Position numbers and translations under genes: made by a program. 36,380 nucleotides of DNA from UBA4644 sp964541085 (GTDB lineage: Bacteria > Bacillota > Clostridia > Oscillospirales > Butyricicoccaceae). The notes under the pieces are model-generated. The model had not been told where the DNA came from. It ran no database searches and was given only the letters and a program-made list of their open reading frames with translations. Location: positions 1 through 36,380 of the forward strand of contig CAZIPA010000019.1 in NCBI GenBank assembly GCA_964541085.1, in the 5' to 3' direction. Positions 1 to 7,012 of the stretch are shown piece by piece. Numbering within the stretch: the first letter of the stretch is position 1; each line of letters opens with the position of its first letter.

Positions 1-168
1 CGCAGGAAGCCCCGGAAGCGGGGCGACCGAGGCGGTTGAATTTGAAGGGGCCCCCATAAAACTTGTTTTATGGGGAATGCAACGCCCATTGCCCCGTTCC
101 GGGTTGGAACGGGGTGTAGGCAAATATGGGCCGATTTTTGAAACGATAGGTAATAATGCGAATGAAAA
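1..168. repeat. Intergenic block of three perfect hairpins; one copy of repeat family R1
   Basis: No gene is seen here. Three perfect stem-loops follow one another: GCCCCG/CGGGGC (9-24), CCCCATAAAA/TTTTATGGGG (52-75) and CCCCGTTCC/GGAACGGGG (92-114). The stretch 25-90 (CCGAGGCGGTT, then an A/T-rich part, then GGGGCCCCC and an A/T hairpin ending in GGGG) recurs in inverted orientation at about 1700-1776. This marks it as a dispersed intergenic element. It lies just downstream of the amidohydrolase gene and could help end its transcript, but no clear U-run follows any stem on that strand. Confidence 0.7.
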
Positions 169-1323
169 TTACTCTGCGGAATAGACAACCTGGCCATTGA
201 CCACAGTCATCCAGGCTTCGCCGCCGATGGTGGTGAGGGGATCTGCCGTCCAGATGACAATATCGCCATCCTTGCCGGGCTCCAGCGAGCCGACCCGATC
301 ACCAATGCCGGTCAGCCGTGCCGGATTGATGGTAATGGCCTTCCAGCCTTCCTCCATGGGCAGACCGGAGTTGACAGCCAGACCCGCGCACATGGGCAGA
401 GCCGACAGAGGAATCACCGGCGCGTCGGTGATGATGGCAATCTCCACTCCGGCATCATACAGGGCCTTGGGGGTTTCAAAGCTCTTGTTCAGCAGCTCGA
501 TCTTGCTCTTGCCGCCAAAGGTGGGGCCCACAAAGGCGGGGAAGCCTTCCTCCGCCAGCTCACCGGCGATGAGCGCACCGTCGGTGCAATGATCCAGCGT
601 GATTTTCACACCAAATTCTTTGGCGATGCGCACGGCAGTGAGAATGTCATCGTGGCGATGGGCATGAACCTTCAGGGGCAGCTCACCCCGCAGCACGGGC
701 ACCATAGCCTCCAGCTTCATGTCAAAGGGAGGATTTTTTCCGGCATCCTGATCCTCCATATACCGGCGGGTTTTGAACAGCAGCTCCCGCAGCAGGGCCG
801 CCACGCCCATACGGGTCATGGGTGCCTTTTTGCCCATCTGTCCATAGCAGCGCTTGGGATTTTCACCAAAGGCGCATTTCATGGCCAGCGGCTCCTTGAC
901 GATCATTTTGTCCACACGGCAGCCCGCCAGCTTGATGGCAGCAAAGGTGCCGCCCACCACATTGGCGCTGCCCGGGCCGGTGCAGGCGGTGGTCACGCCG
1001 CCCTTCAGAGCATTGCGCAGACCTTCGTCCAGCGGATTGATGGAATCAATGGCCCGCATCTGGGGGGTGAGGGGATCCACGATCTCATTATAGTCGTGAC
1101 CTTCCCAGCCCATGCCTTCATTGTCCAGACCCACATGGCAATGGGCCTCCACACAGCCGGGGGTGACCAGACGGCCGCCGGCATCAATCACCTGCGCCCC
1201 GGCGGGGGCCTCCAGCCCTTCGCCCACGGAGAGGATTTTGCCGTCGTCGTCCACCAGCACACAGCCGCAGGCATATTCCGCACCGGTCATGGTCTTGATC
1301 TGTCCGTTTTTGATGAAAAGCAT
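169..1323 (-). CDS. Amidohydrolase family metal-dependent hydrolase (imidazolonepropionase/dihydroorotase-like)
   Basis: A 384-residue cytosolic hydrolase of the amidohydrolase superfamily. The N-terminal part is the usual small beta domain, followed by the metal-binding HxH motif (His61 and His63 in VEAHCHVGL). Further ligand candidates are in VKEPLAMK, VHAHRHDD and TLDHCTDG, and the catalytic Asp is in IITDAP near the C-terminal end. The C-terminal NPAR and GSLEPGKDGDIVIW segments are typical of the family. The substrate cannot be told from sequence: related proteins hydrolyse cyclic amides, peptides or imidazolone compounds. An AAAGGAG site lies 8 nt before the ATG. It is transcribed alone, with repeat-rich DNA on both sides. 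The family call is firm; the specific reaction is unknown. Confidence 0.9.
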   Translation of the reverse strand: MLFIKNGQIKTMTGAEYACGCVLVDDDGKILSVGEGLEAPAGAQVIDAGGRLVTPGCVEAHCHVGLDNEGMGWEGHDYNEIVDPLTPQMRAIDSINPLDEGLRNALKGGVTTACTGPGSANVVGGTFAAIKLAGCRVDKMIVKEPLAMKCAFGENPKRCYGQMGKKAPMTRMGVAALLRELLFKTRRYMEDQDAGKNPPFDMKLEAMVPVLRGELPLKVHAHRHDDILTAVRIAKEFGVKITLDHCTDGALIAGELAEEGFPAFVGPTFGGKSKIELLNKSFETPKALYDAGVEIAIITDAPVIPLSALPMCAGLAVNSGLPMEEGWKAITINPARLTGIGDRVGSLEPGKDGDIVIWTADPLTTIGGEAWMTVVNGQVVYSAE

Positions 1324-1341
1324 AAATGAAGCTCCTTTCTA

Positions 1342-1380
1342 ATGATATCGCCTTGCGGCGGTGATATTTTCTGCGGGGAT
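1342..1380. repeat. Repeat family R4 (TGATATC...GTGATAT hairpin), copy 1
   Basis: A short imperfect palindrome with ATGATATCGCC, then GGCGGTGATAT, then CTGCGGGGAT, lying just upstream of the amidohydrolase ribosome binding site. A related unit sits just upstream of tatD at 7798-7845. Both precede a minus-strand gene, so they may be transcribed into its 5' leader. Confidence 0.5.
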
Positions 1381-1458
1381 AAAAGAAGTGATAAGTGAAA
1401 AGTGAAGCACACTTCGTGCGTGAAGCGCCTGCGGGCGTGAGGGACGGGGGACGAGAGT

Positions 1459-1660
1459 ACAATCCCTCAGGCGGCTGCGCCGCCAGTTCCCTTTACACAA
1501 GGGAGCCTTTGGATAAGGCCGGAAGCGCAGTCGTACCACCAAAGCCTCCCCGGTGTAAGGGGAGGTGGCAAAACCGCAGGTTTTGACGGAAGGGTTGGAA
1601 CAGCGTCCCGATTGCTCAGAGGCACACACTCCTGGCTCCTTCGTCAGAGGGAGGCGAGAG
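1459..1660. repeat. Repeat family R2, copy 1 (CTCCCTT...AAGGGAG type)
   Basis: Gene-free stretch with a chain of hairpins: CGGCTGCGCCGCCAG, TTCCCTTtacacAAGGGAG, then a CCTCCCC/GGGGAGG type stem and an AAAACC/GGTTTT stem. The same order of blocks, with similar spacing, is found at 7937-8075. The two copies differ at scattered positions, which suggests a dispersed, transposase-less element rather than a recent duplication. No coding function is apparent. Confidence 0.75.
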
Positions 1661-1668
1661 GGCACAAC

Positions 1669-1831
1669 CTACTCAGCCTGAAACTTGTTAAACTCCTGCA
1701 TGGCGTGGGTTCCCCACAAAATCTTTGATTTTCCGGGGGCCCCTTCCAATTTAACCGCCTCGGTTGGCGCAGTTCTGCGCCGCCCTGCGGCATGACGCCG
1801 CCACTGGGCGGCGAAGGTTGACCACGCCAGT
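1669..1831. repeat. Duplicate of the pth 3' end plus inverted copy of repeat R1
   Basis: Positions 1669-1707, read on the minus strand, encode HAMQEFNKFQAE and a stop, the same as the last codons of pth at 1832-1870. The differences are synonymous third positions plus a different stop codon (TAG instead of TAA). Between the copies lies an inverted R1 element (about 1700-1776, matching 25-90) and a GC-rich hairpin. This looks like a remnant left by insertion or recombination at the end of pth. Confidence 0.75.
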
Positions 1832-1876
1832 TTATTCCGCCTGAAATTTATTAAACTCCTGCATGGCGTGGTCAAC
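1817..1876 (-). terminator. 12-bp inverted repeat spanning the pth stop codon
   Basis: GTTGACCACGCC (1817-1828) and GGCGTGGTCAAC (1865-1876) are perfect inverted repeats with a 36-nt spacer. The pth stop codon lies in the spacer, so the stem pairs the end of the gene with its 3' flank. There is no U-run, so intrinsic termination is not clear. It may instead protect the 3' end of the mRNA or be a by-product of the neighbouring duplication. Confidence 0.45.
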
Positions 1877-2440
1877 GCCGTGCTCCAGCAGGTCGCAGAC
1901 AGCGTCGGGGACGGCCTGCACGGCCTTCCAGGTGAGACTGTCCATGGGGGACAGGACAAAGTCCGCCATATCCTCTCCATGCTCCCGGTCGGCCTTGCCC
2001 AGCCCCACACGGATCCGGGGGAACTGGTCACTCTGAATCTGATAGAGAATGCTCCGCATTCCGTTGTGGGTTCCGGCAGAGCCGCTCTTGCGGATGCGCA
2101 GCCGCCCGGCAGGCAGATCGGCATCGTCATAGATCACCAGCAGCCGCTCCGGCTTGACCTGACACTGCTCCAGCAGATCCCGCACCGCCTCGCCGGAAAG
2201 GTTCATATAGGTCTGGGGCTTCACCAGCAGCACCTGCTGTCCCGCCAGAGTACATTGCCCATACAGCGCCCGGCAGCGGGTCTGACGCAGCCGCCCCAGA
2301 CCCGCCTTTTCCGCCAGCAGATCAATGGCGCAAAAGCCCACATTGTGCCGGGTCATTTCATATTTCGCCCCGGGATTGCCCAGACCGCAGATGATCCAGT
2401 CGGGACGGAGGGGCGCGGTGGTTTTCTTTCTTCTGAAAAT
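1832..2440 (-). CDS. pth: Peptidyl-tRNA hydrolase, probable ATT start
   Basis: Releases tRNA from peptidyl-tRNA that drops off ribosomes. The first in-frame ATG (2356) would remove the essential GLGNPG motif, so the gene must start upstream. The frame is closed by a stop overlapping the end of prs. The only convincing signal is AAGGGAG followed 9 nt later by ATT at 2440-2438, giving 202 residues that begin FRRKK after the start. With this start, catalytic residues Asn22, His32, Asn80 and Asp105 line up with E. coli Asn10, His20, Asn68 and Asp93, a constant offset of 12. The start lies about 15 nt after the prs stop, so the two genes are cotranscribed in the classic glmU-prs-pth order. The identity is certain; the exact start is inferred. 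Confidence 0.9.
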   Translation of the reverse strand: MFRRKKTTAPLRPDWIICGLGNPGAKYEMTRHNVGFCAIDLLAEKAGLGRLRQTRCRALYGQCTLAGQQVLLVKPQTYMNLSGEAVRDLLEQCQVKPERLLVIYDDADLPAGRLRIRKSGSAGTHNGMRSILYQIQSDQFPRIRVGLGKADREHGEDMADFVLSPMDSLTWKAVQAVPDAVCDLLEHGVDHAMQEFNKFQAE

Positions 2441-2455
2441 AGTGAAAACTCCCTT

Positions 2456-3415
2456 TTAGTTATACAGATCGGACAGAGCCTCTTCCGCGTGGATGCGGCG
2501 GATGGACTCGGCGAACAGATCGGCCACAGACAGGGTTTTGATCTTGGCGATGGCCTTTTCCCCTTCCACGGGAATGGTATCCAGCAGCACCAGCTGAGAA
2601 ATCACGCTGCCCTCCAGCCGCTCGATGGCCGGGCCGGACAGAACGCCGTGGGTGGCGCAGGCGATGACTTCCTTCGCGCCGCCCCGCTCGATGAGGGCCT
2701 TGGCACCGTTGCACAGGGTTCCGGCGGTATCCACCATATCGTCCACCAGCAGAACCCGCTTGTCCTTCACATCACCGATGATGTTCATGACCTCGGACAC
2801 ATTGGGCTTGGGACGGCGCTTGTCCACGATGGCCAGCGGCAGATCCAGCTTGTCGGTAAACTTGCGGGCACGGGTGACAGAGCCCAGATCGGGAGAAACC
2901 ACCACATAATCCGGGTTGGCGCTGCCCACCTGATCGAAGAAATACTGAGACAGGATCCGGGTGCCCAGCAGATTATCCAGCGGAATGTTGAAGAAGCCCT
3001 GAATCTGGCTGGCATGGAGATCCATGGTCAGCACACGGTTGGCACCGGCGGCCTCCAGCATCTCGGCGCACAGCTTGGCAGAGATGGGATCCCGGGGCTT
3101 GGCCTTGCGGTCCTGACGGGCATAGCCGAAATAGGGCATGACAGCGGTGATACGACCGGCGGAGGCCCGACGGAAGGCATCAATCATAATGAGCAGCTCC
3201 ATGAAGTTGTCGTTCACGGGCTTGCAGGTGGACTGGATGACGAACACATCACAGCCGCGGACGGTCTCGTTGATGGAAACGGAGATTTCTCCGTCGGCAA
3301 AGGTCTTGCAGACACAGTCGCCCAGCGGCAGTCCCAGCTTGTCGGCAATGGCTTTGGCCAGCGCGGGATTGGAGTTGCCCGCAAAGAGCTTGATCTTGTT
3401 GCTGTAAGAAGTCAT
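2456..3415 (-). CDS. prs: Ribose-phosphate pyrophosphokinase (PRPP synthetase)
   Basis: Makes PRPP from ribose 5-phosphate and ATP for purine, pyrimidine, NAD, His and Trp synthesis. At 319 residues it is the normal length of class I enzymes. Visible signatures are FADGEISVSINETVRG near the N-terminus, the metal/PRPP signature DLHASQIQGFF in the middle, SPDLGSVTRARKF, and the PRPP-binding loop VDDMVDTAGTL. A GGGGGT site precedes the ATG by 8 nt. It sits between the GlmU-type gene (69 nt upstream) and pth (start about 15 nt downstream), the arrangement known from Bacillus and Clostridia. Confidence 0.97.
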   Translation of the reverse strand: MTSYSNKIKLFAGNSNPALAKAIADKLGLPLGDCVCKTFADGEISVSINETVRGCDVFVIQSTCKPVNDNFMELLIMIDAFRRASAGRITAVMPYFGYARQDRKAKPRDPISAKLCAEMLEAAGANRVLTMDLHASQIQGFFNIPLDNLLGTRILSQYFFDQVGSANPDYVVVSPDLGSVTRARKFTDKLDLPLAIVDKRRPKPNVSEVMNIIGDVKDKRVLLVDDMVDTAGTLCNGAKALIERGGAKEVIACATHGVLSGPAIERLEGSVISQLVLLDTIPVEGEKAIAKIKTLSVADLFAESIRRIHAEEALSDLYN

Positions 3416-3484
3416 GGTCGTTTACCCCCTGAATATTGTTGATATAAAAATAAAATGGGAACACGAATAAGGCGTTGCCGGGGC

Positions 3485-4561
3485 TCAGAGCTTGCCCTCT
3501 TCCCGGCGCTTTCTGGCCCAGCCGGGCTTGACGGTCTGACGGCTGCGGGCGATAACCAGCGCATCCTCGGGCACATCCTCGGTAATTGTGCCGCCGGCCG
3601 CCAGATAGGAGCCTTTGCCGATGCGCACCGGAGAGACCAGATTCACATTGCAGCCCACAAAGCTGCCGTCCTCCACGGTGGTGCGGTATTTTTTCTTGCC
3701 GTCATAGTTCACCGTCACCACGCCGCAGCCCACATTGATCCGGCTGCCCAGATCGCTGTCGCCGATATAGGTGAGGTGAGAGACCTTGGTGCCGTCGCCG
3801 ACGGTGGAATTTTTCAGCTCCACAAAATCGCCGATGCGGGCCTTTTCCCCGATGGTACAGCCGGGACGGATATAGGCAAAGGGGCCTACGGTGGTGCCTG
3901 CGCCCACGGTGCTTTCGTTCACCTGTGAGGCGTTCACCTTGCAGTCCCGGCCGATATGGGCATCCCGCAGCAGGGTGTTGGGGCCGATGACTGCGCCCTC
4001 CGCCACAGTGCTGGTGCCATAGATGAGACAGCCGGGCAGAATTGTGCAGCCGGGCTCCAGCGCTGCGTTGGGAGAAATGTGGGTGGTGTTGGGATCTGCG
4101 AGAAAGACCCCCTTCTGCATCCAGCCGAAATTGATCCGGCGGCGCAGCTGCTCCTGAACGGCATAGGCACCCTCGGCGCTGTCTGCCGCCAGACTTTCGC
4201 CCATTTCACACTGCACCACAGGCCACCCCTCGGGCAGCGTCTGGGGAGACAGGGCAAGCACCTCCTCCGCCGGGCCGTAAAAAGCCAGCGGCAGTCTGCC
4301 GGAGGTAAGCACCGCCCGTTCCGGCTGGGCAACCAGCCGCTTCCAGGTATCCGGTGAAATGGCGGCATAGGGCCCCAGAATCAGTACCAGCGGCGCTCCC
4401 GCCGTTTTTTCCGACAGTGCATCCTGTCGAAGCTCGGGAAGCAGCTCTCCCCCTGCCTCCGCCAGAGACAGCGCCAGCAGCTGTTCTGTGGTGCAGGAGA
4501 GAATTTCCCGGGAATAGGCCCCCGCCGTTTCGGGCAGTCGGGCCGCAGGGAACTGTGCCAT
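3485..4561 (-). CDS. glmU: GlmU-type glucosamine-1-phosphate N-acetyltransferase with degenerate uridylyltransferase half
   Basis: The C-terminal 210 residues are a left-handed beta-helix acetyltransferase closely matching GlmU. Active-site residues Arg232, Lys250, His262, Tyr265 and Asn285 align with E. coli Arg333, Lys351, His363, Tyr366 and Asn386 at a constant offset of 101. The first 140 residues are about 100 shorter than the GlmU pyrophosphorylase domain. They lack the LAAGxGTRM nucleotide-binding loop and its metal ligands, although a segment around PLVLILGPYAAISPDTW resembles a decayed core strand. The product should acetylate glucosamine 1-phosphate, while UDP transfer must be done by another protein. 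I prefer the ATG at 4561 (MAQFP), 9 nt after AGGAAGG; an ATG 9 nt upstream abuts the binding site. Confidence 0.85.
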   Translation of the reverse strand: MAQFPAARLPETAGAYSREILSCTTEQLLALSLAEAGGELLPELRQDALSEKTAGAPLVLILGPYAAISPDTWKRLVAQPERAVLTSGRLPLAFYGPAEEVLALSPQTLPEGWPVVQCEMGESLAADSAEGAYAVQEQLRRRINFGWMQKGVFLADPNTTHISPNAALEPGCTILPGCLIYGTSTVAEGAVIGPNTLLRDAHIGRDCKVNASQVNESTVGAGTTVGPFAYIRPGCTIGEKARIGDFVELKNSTVGDGTKVSHLTYIGDSDLGSRINVGCGVVTVNYDGKKKYRTTVEDGSFVGCNVNLVSPVRIGKGSYLAAGGTITEDVPEDALVIARSRQTVKPGWARKRREEGKL

Positions 4562-4646
4562 TTGCAGCATCCTTCCTTTCCTGAATCATATCCTGAATCA
4601 TATCACAAATTTTCGCGGAGAAGTCCCCGCATAACATACCACTCTC

Positions 4647-4675
4647 AGTATAGCAGTGTTCACGGAAAATTTCCA
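4647..4675 (-). promoter_or_regulatory. Promoter of the glmU-prs-pth operon
   Basis: On the minus strand TGGAAA, a 17-nt spacer and TATACT form a sigma-A type promoter about 85 nt before the GlmU start. It is divergent from the dnaD promoter, with the -35 elements 12 bp apart. Confidence 0.6.
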
Positions 4676-4687
4676 TCCCTTTTTGCC

Positions 4688-4716
4688 TTTACGGACAAAA
4701 GTATTTTTGATATAAT
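4688..4716 (+). promoter_or_regulatory. Promoter of the DnaD-family gene
   Basis: TTTACG, a 17-nt spacer and a perfect TATAAT at 4711-4716, about 36 nt before the gene start, in an A/T-rich stretch. Confidence 0.7.
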
Positions 4717-4752
4717 ACAGAAAGAATCGCCGGAGAGAAGGGAGGGCGCCCT

Positions 4753-5949
4753 ATGGAGGAGCAAAAGCTGCATATCTGCCGGGAAGGCCGGGAGGCCATG
4801 GACACGCTGGTACAGCTGCGGGACGGAGATGCCGCCCTGCTCTATGCCTATCTGGCTACCCTTCAGGAAGAGGGGGGCACCCTTGCCATGGCGGAAAAAA
4901 AGCTGGGCCTTTCCCCGGAACGGCTGGAAAAGGCCGGACAGCTGCTGCTGGTGTGGGGACTGGTCTCCCGCCGCAGGATGGCCCCGCCGGTGCGGGCAGA
5001 GGGAACCTATTTTGCCGCCGAGCTGGCACAGGCCCGCACGGGAGACGCAGCCTTTGACGGTCTGTGCTCCTATCTGGAGGGCGAGCTGGGCCGCATTCTG
5101 AACCGCCGGGAGCTGGAAACGCTGCTGAATGTGCGGGACACCCTGAATCTGCCGGAAAGCGTGCTGACGCTGCTCATCAGTGATTGCTCCAGCCGGGGAC
5201 GGCTGTCTGCCCAGTCGCTGGAAAAACAGGCGTATCACTGGTACGATCTGGAGCTGAACACCTACGAGCGGGCTTCCGCCTATTTGCAGCGGCAGCGGGA
5301 GCGGGCTACCCGGGGGGCAAAGGTGCTGGCACTGTTTCAGGTGCGGGACCGGCAGCCCGGCGAAACCGAGCAGCGGTATATTGACAAATGGACGGAATGG
5401 GGCATTTCTGATGACCTGCTGAAGCTGGCCTATGACCGGACGCTGGTGGGCGCGGGACGGCTGAGCTGGCCCTATCTGAACAAGATTTTGTCCGACTGGC
5501 ACGCCCGTGGCTTTCAGACACCGGCGGATGTGGAGCGGGAAAAGCGGGAGCCTGCATCGTCTCACGCATCTGCCCCTGCCGTCCGGGAGAGCGTGGAGAC
5601 CATGGTGCTGCGGCGGATGCAGGAAAAGCGTCAGGCCCGACAGGCCCAGCTGCTGTCCCGGCGGGAAGCCCTGCGGGAGGAATGTCCGGAGTTTGCGGAA
5701 AACGAGACGGCTCTGCGGCTGTGCGCGTCCCGAAAGGTGCGGGCCACCGGCGAAGACCGGGCGGCGCTGGAGGCGGAATATCGGGGCTATCAGACCCGAC
5801 AGGCCCAGCTGCTGGAAAAGCTGGGCAAGCCGGAGGACTGGCTGCTGGACAGGCCCGACTGTCCTCTGTGCGGAGACCGGGGCTATATCGGCGCGAAAAA
5901 ATGCCAGTGTCTGCTGGATGCCTGTGCCAAAGCCGGTGCGGGAGTGTAA
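4753..5949 (+). CDS. DnaD-domain replication protein fused to a DnaC-like N-terminal zinc-knuckle segment
   Basis: A 398-residue protein related to the DnaD/DnaB primosome proteins that help load the replicative helicase in Firmicutes. Residues 1-110 look like a winged-helix region, and about 120-255 hold the DnaD/DnaB_2 repeats (YHWYDLELNTYERASAYL and YIDKWTEWGISDDLLKLAYDR, then YLNKILSDWHARGF). Residues about 275-398 resemble the N-terminal part of clostridial DnaC/DnaI-like helicase loaders: a charged coiled-coil helix, then CPLCGDRGYIGAKKCQC with Cys370, Cys373, Cys384 and Cys386 as a likely zinc site. The AAA+ ATPase that normally follows is absent, and the frame stops 10 residues later before a terminator. 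GGGAGGGCGCCCT precedes the ATG. The DnaD identity is firm; the DnaC part is inferred from motif order. Confidence 0.85.
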   Translation: MEEQKLHICREGREAMDTLVQLRDGDAALLYAYLATLQEEGGTLAMAEKKLGLSPERLEKAGQLLLVWGLVSRRRMAPPVRAEGTYFAAELAQARTGDAAFDGLCSYLEGELGRILNRRELETLLNVRDTLNLPESVLTLLISDCSSRGRLSAQSLEKQAYHWYDLELNTYERASAYLQRQRERATRGAKVLALFQVRDRQPGETEQRYIDKWTEWGISDDLLKLAYDRTLVGAGRLSWPYLNKILSDWHARGFQTPADVEREKREPASSHASAPAVRESVETMVLRRMQEKRQARQAQLLSRREALREECPEFAENETALRLCASRKVRATGEDRAALEAEYRGYQTRQAQLLEKLGKPEDWLLDRPDCPLCGDRGYIGAKKCQCLLDACAKAGAGV

Positions 5950-5970
5950 AGCCATCCTACATAACAGAAA

Positions 5971-6006
5971 AACCGTCACGAACGGGCAGGCTGCCCCGTG
6001 ACGGTT
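5971..6006. terminator. Bidirectional terminator between the DnaD-family gene and citC
   Basis: AACCGTCACG (5971-5980) pairs with CGTGACGGTT (5997-6006), with a further GGGCAG/CTGCCC stem inside. A run of T follows on the plus strand and a run of A precedes it, so it can end both the plus-strand dnaD transcript and the minus-strand tatD-citC transcript. Confidence 0.9.
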
Positions 6007-6011
6007 CTTTT

Positions 6012-6998
6012 TTATGCGTTTGTCCGGGCCTTCAGATAGGCAAAGGTGGTTTCAGGCACCAGCGGACGAAGCTCCTCCAGCCTGCCCTCCTCCAGCAGCG
6101 CCCGCACCCGGGAGGCGGAAATGGGTGCGCCGTCCAGCTCCTTTCGGGGGATCAGCGTCACCTGAATGCCCCTTTGCGGCAGCTGTGCCAGCAGCTGTTG
6201 ATTGTAGGCATCCGTCACCGGCGACAGCGGCTCTGTGCCCACAAACCGCCGGGTGATGCCCAGCGCCGGGGCAAACCAGCCGGAGAAAATCTCCAGATCC
6301 AGCCCGCAGCGAATCTCCGGGATGCGCTCCTTATCCTTGATAAAATAGGTGGGAAAGGTGGCGGCGGAGATGAGATAGTCCCCCGTGGGATGCACCACCA
6401 CATTGGCAAGATCCTCTGTGCCTGCCCGGGCCAGCGCCAGCCGGTCGGCTGCGGGAAACAGGCTCTTTTCCTCGGACAGAATGAACAGATGCAGCAGGTC
6501 ACATTCCGCTGCTGCCCGCTCCACCAGATACCGGTGGCCCAGGGTGAAGGGGTTGCAGTTGGCAACAATGGCGCCGATCACGCCGTCGCAGGGCGGGGAT
6601 TCCAATCCGGCCACGAATTTTTTGCAGCCGTCCCGGACATTTTCCATGAGCAGCGTGTCCGCCGTCTCCGCCACGGGATAAAAGCTCAGATCCTGAAACA
6701 TCCGCCGGTTTTTCGGCTTGGTATAGAGAAACAGATGCCGTGCGCCCCGGCGAAAGGCTTCCTGCCGCAGCTGGGTGAGGACGGTAGCCGTCAGGCCCTC
6801 GCCCTGATGACTTTCCGCCACGGCGATACATTTGCAGATGTTCCCCTCCAGCGAACCGGAGGCGATGATCTCATCATTTTCCAGCACATTTACCGTATAT
6901 TCCACGCCCGGGTCAAAATCCAGCCCGGCCCCGGCCAGAAACCGCCGGGTCTCTTCCCGCCGCCAGGGCCGCAGCGGCGCGCCATATTCCAGATCCAT
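6012..6998 (-). CDS. citC: [Citrate (pro-3S)-lyase] ligase
   Basis: A 328-residue protein with an N-terminal GNAT-like domain (SHQGEGLTATVLTQL, residues about 60-75) and a C-terminal HIGH-type nucleotidyltransferase domain (ANCNPFTLGHRYLVERA and ISASRVRALL). This architecture is that of CitC, which acetylates the 2-(5''-phosphoribosyl)-3'-dephospho-CoA arm on the citrate lyase acyl carrier protein. The start is the ATG at 6998, preceded by AAAGGAGG at 5-6 nt; longer readings have no binding site. It follows tatD by 14 nt and is cotranscribed with it. No citrate lyase subunit gene (citD, citE, citF) or citX/citG is nearby, so the partner must lie elsewhere or the substrate differs. Confidence 0.85.
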   Translation of the reverse strand: MDLEYGAPLRPWRREETRRFLAGAGLDFDPGVEYTVNVLENDEIIASGSLEGNICKCIAVAESHQGEGLTATVLTQLRQEAFRRGARHLFLYTKPKNRRMFQDLSFYPVAETADTLLMENVRDGCKKFVAGLESPPCDGVIGAIVANCNPFTLGHRYLVERAAAECDLLHLFILSEEKSLFPAADRLALARAGTEDLANVVVHPTGDYLISAATFPTYFIKDKERIPEIRCGLDLEIFSGWFAPALGITRRFVGTEPLSPVTDAYNQQLLAQLPQRGIQVTLIPRKELDGAPISASRVRALLEEGRLEELRPLVPETTFAYLKARTNA

Positions 6999-7012
6999 GG
7001 TAGCCTCCTTTG

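Noticed and set aside
1669..2130. An alternative long pth product ending in the second HAMQEFNKFQAE copy
   Set aside because: It is in a different reading frame from the pth core, and the true frame ends at 1832.
1868..3442. A 524-codon plus-strand open frame over pth and prs
   Set aside because: Antisense shadow of two clearly identified genes, with no family features or start signal.
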